IMG/VR virus record: IMGVR_UViG_3300008119_000104
Span: 1 to 25,678 of that record
Length of the DNA stretch: 25,678 nt
Direction: 5' to 3' (one strand)
Source of the DNA: a virus
Both the position numbers and the translations under genes were made by a program. The first letter of the stretch is position 1. Each line of letters starts with the position of its first letter. Below are positions 25,455 through 25,678 of the stretch, piece by piece. Below the pieces are notes generated by a model. It made no database searches and was not told where the DNA came from. It saw only the letters and a program-made list of their open reading frames with translations.

Positions 25455-25678
25455 ATGAGTAAAGAAATATGCCTAATTACTTATCCCAGGTGTGGATCTA
25501 CATATTTATTTAATATTTTTAGTGAAAGTTTTAAAAAAAATATTTTTAGAAGTCATTTATATACTGAAGCACAATACAAACATTATGAAAAAAATAATTA
25601 TATAGTTACATTATAAAGAAATCCACTAGATGCAATTTCATCAATAGTTTCATTGGAAGCATTTTATTTTAGCAATGA
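25455..25678 (+). pseudogene. Second sulfotransferase-like gene, in-frame stop, cut by window edge
   Basis: ATG 25455 begins a frame with ITYPRCGSTYLFNI (phosphosulfate-binding loop) and, after YIVTL, a TAA stop (25614-25616), directly followed in the same frame by RNPLDAISSIVSLE, the 3'-phosphate-binding motif. In the neighbouring gene the residue at the stop position is Leu (TTG), so TTA or TTG to TAA is the simplest change. The rest lies beyond the window. It could be a recent pseudogene, a recoded stop or a sequence error. Confidence 0.7.

Overview
The window looks like part of the genome of a double-stranded DNA phage infecting a low-GC actinobacterium. A freshwater acI / Nanopelagicales-like host is my best guess. 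The evidence is dense tiny genes with 1-20 bp overlaps, typical phage families (DUF932, GP88-domain, a 'MGLDMYL' conserved phage protein, an api92-like 'MPNWCYN' protein), four tRNA genes, many leaderless genes as in actinobacteria, and three secreted proteins with a short Cys...Cys...Trp C-terminal module that I associate with actinobacterial exported proteins. No structural, packaging, integrase or replisome gene is visible, so this is an accessory or early region. The host and phage assignment is inference.

Layout. Positions 1-1700 hold mostly leftward mini-genes. Positions 1640-1900 are a divergent control region with repeated GACACGCC boxes. Positions 1900-13540 are a rightward array of small genes, mostly led by a purine-rich Shine-Dalgarno (AGAAAGG). 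Many blocks there start from an unusual shared promoter, TTGTCA-N11-TARGAT, and end in a repeated hairpin (CCTGAGCA...TGCTC) plus a TTTCGAA motif. Two DnaA-box-like sites lie at 3230-3249. Recognisable genes in this part are a GP88-like protein, a DUF932 protein, a secreted coiled-coil protein and an api92-like gene carrying a frameshift.

From about 13.5 kb onward the style changes. DNA is more AT-rich, AGA/ATA codons are common, and genes typically start leaderless with the start codon exactly 6 nt after a TATAAT-like -10 (twelve cases window-wide, including two mini-ORFs). This half carries the metabolic cargo: a 2OG-Fe(II) oxygenase; a flavin-monooxygenase-like / 2OG-oxygenase fusion whose HxD iron motif is HxN; a GIY-YIG-like protein; a secreted trypsin-like protease with no conventional start codon; an APS-kinase-like / HIGH-nucleotidyltransferase fusion next to a DUF2061 membrane protein; two SGNH-hydrolase paralogues (the first decayed); and two sulfotransferases (the second with an in-frame stop, and cut by the window edge).

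A reasonable reading is that the right part encodes a small-molecule or surface-modification module. The APS kinase domain would make PAPS, the sulfotransferases would use it, and SGNH and 2OG/LLM oxygenases would tailor a glycan, lipid or peptide. A tRNA 3'-end fragment fused into the end of an ORF next to tRNA-Leu marks a probable recombination point at 21.08 kb, just before this module.
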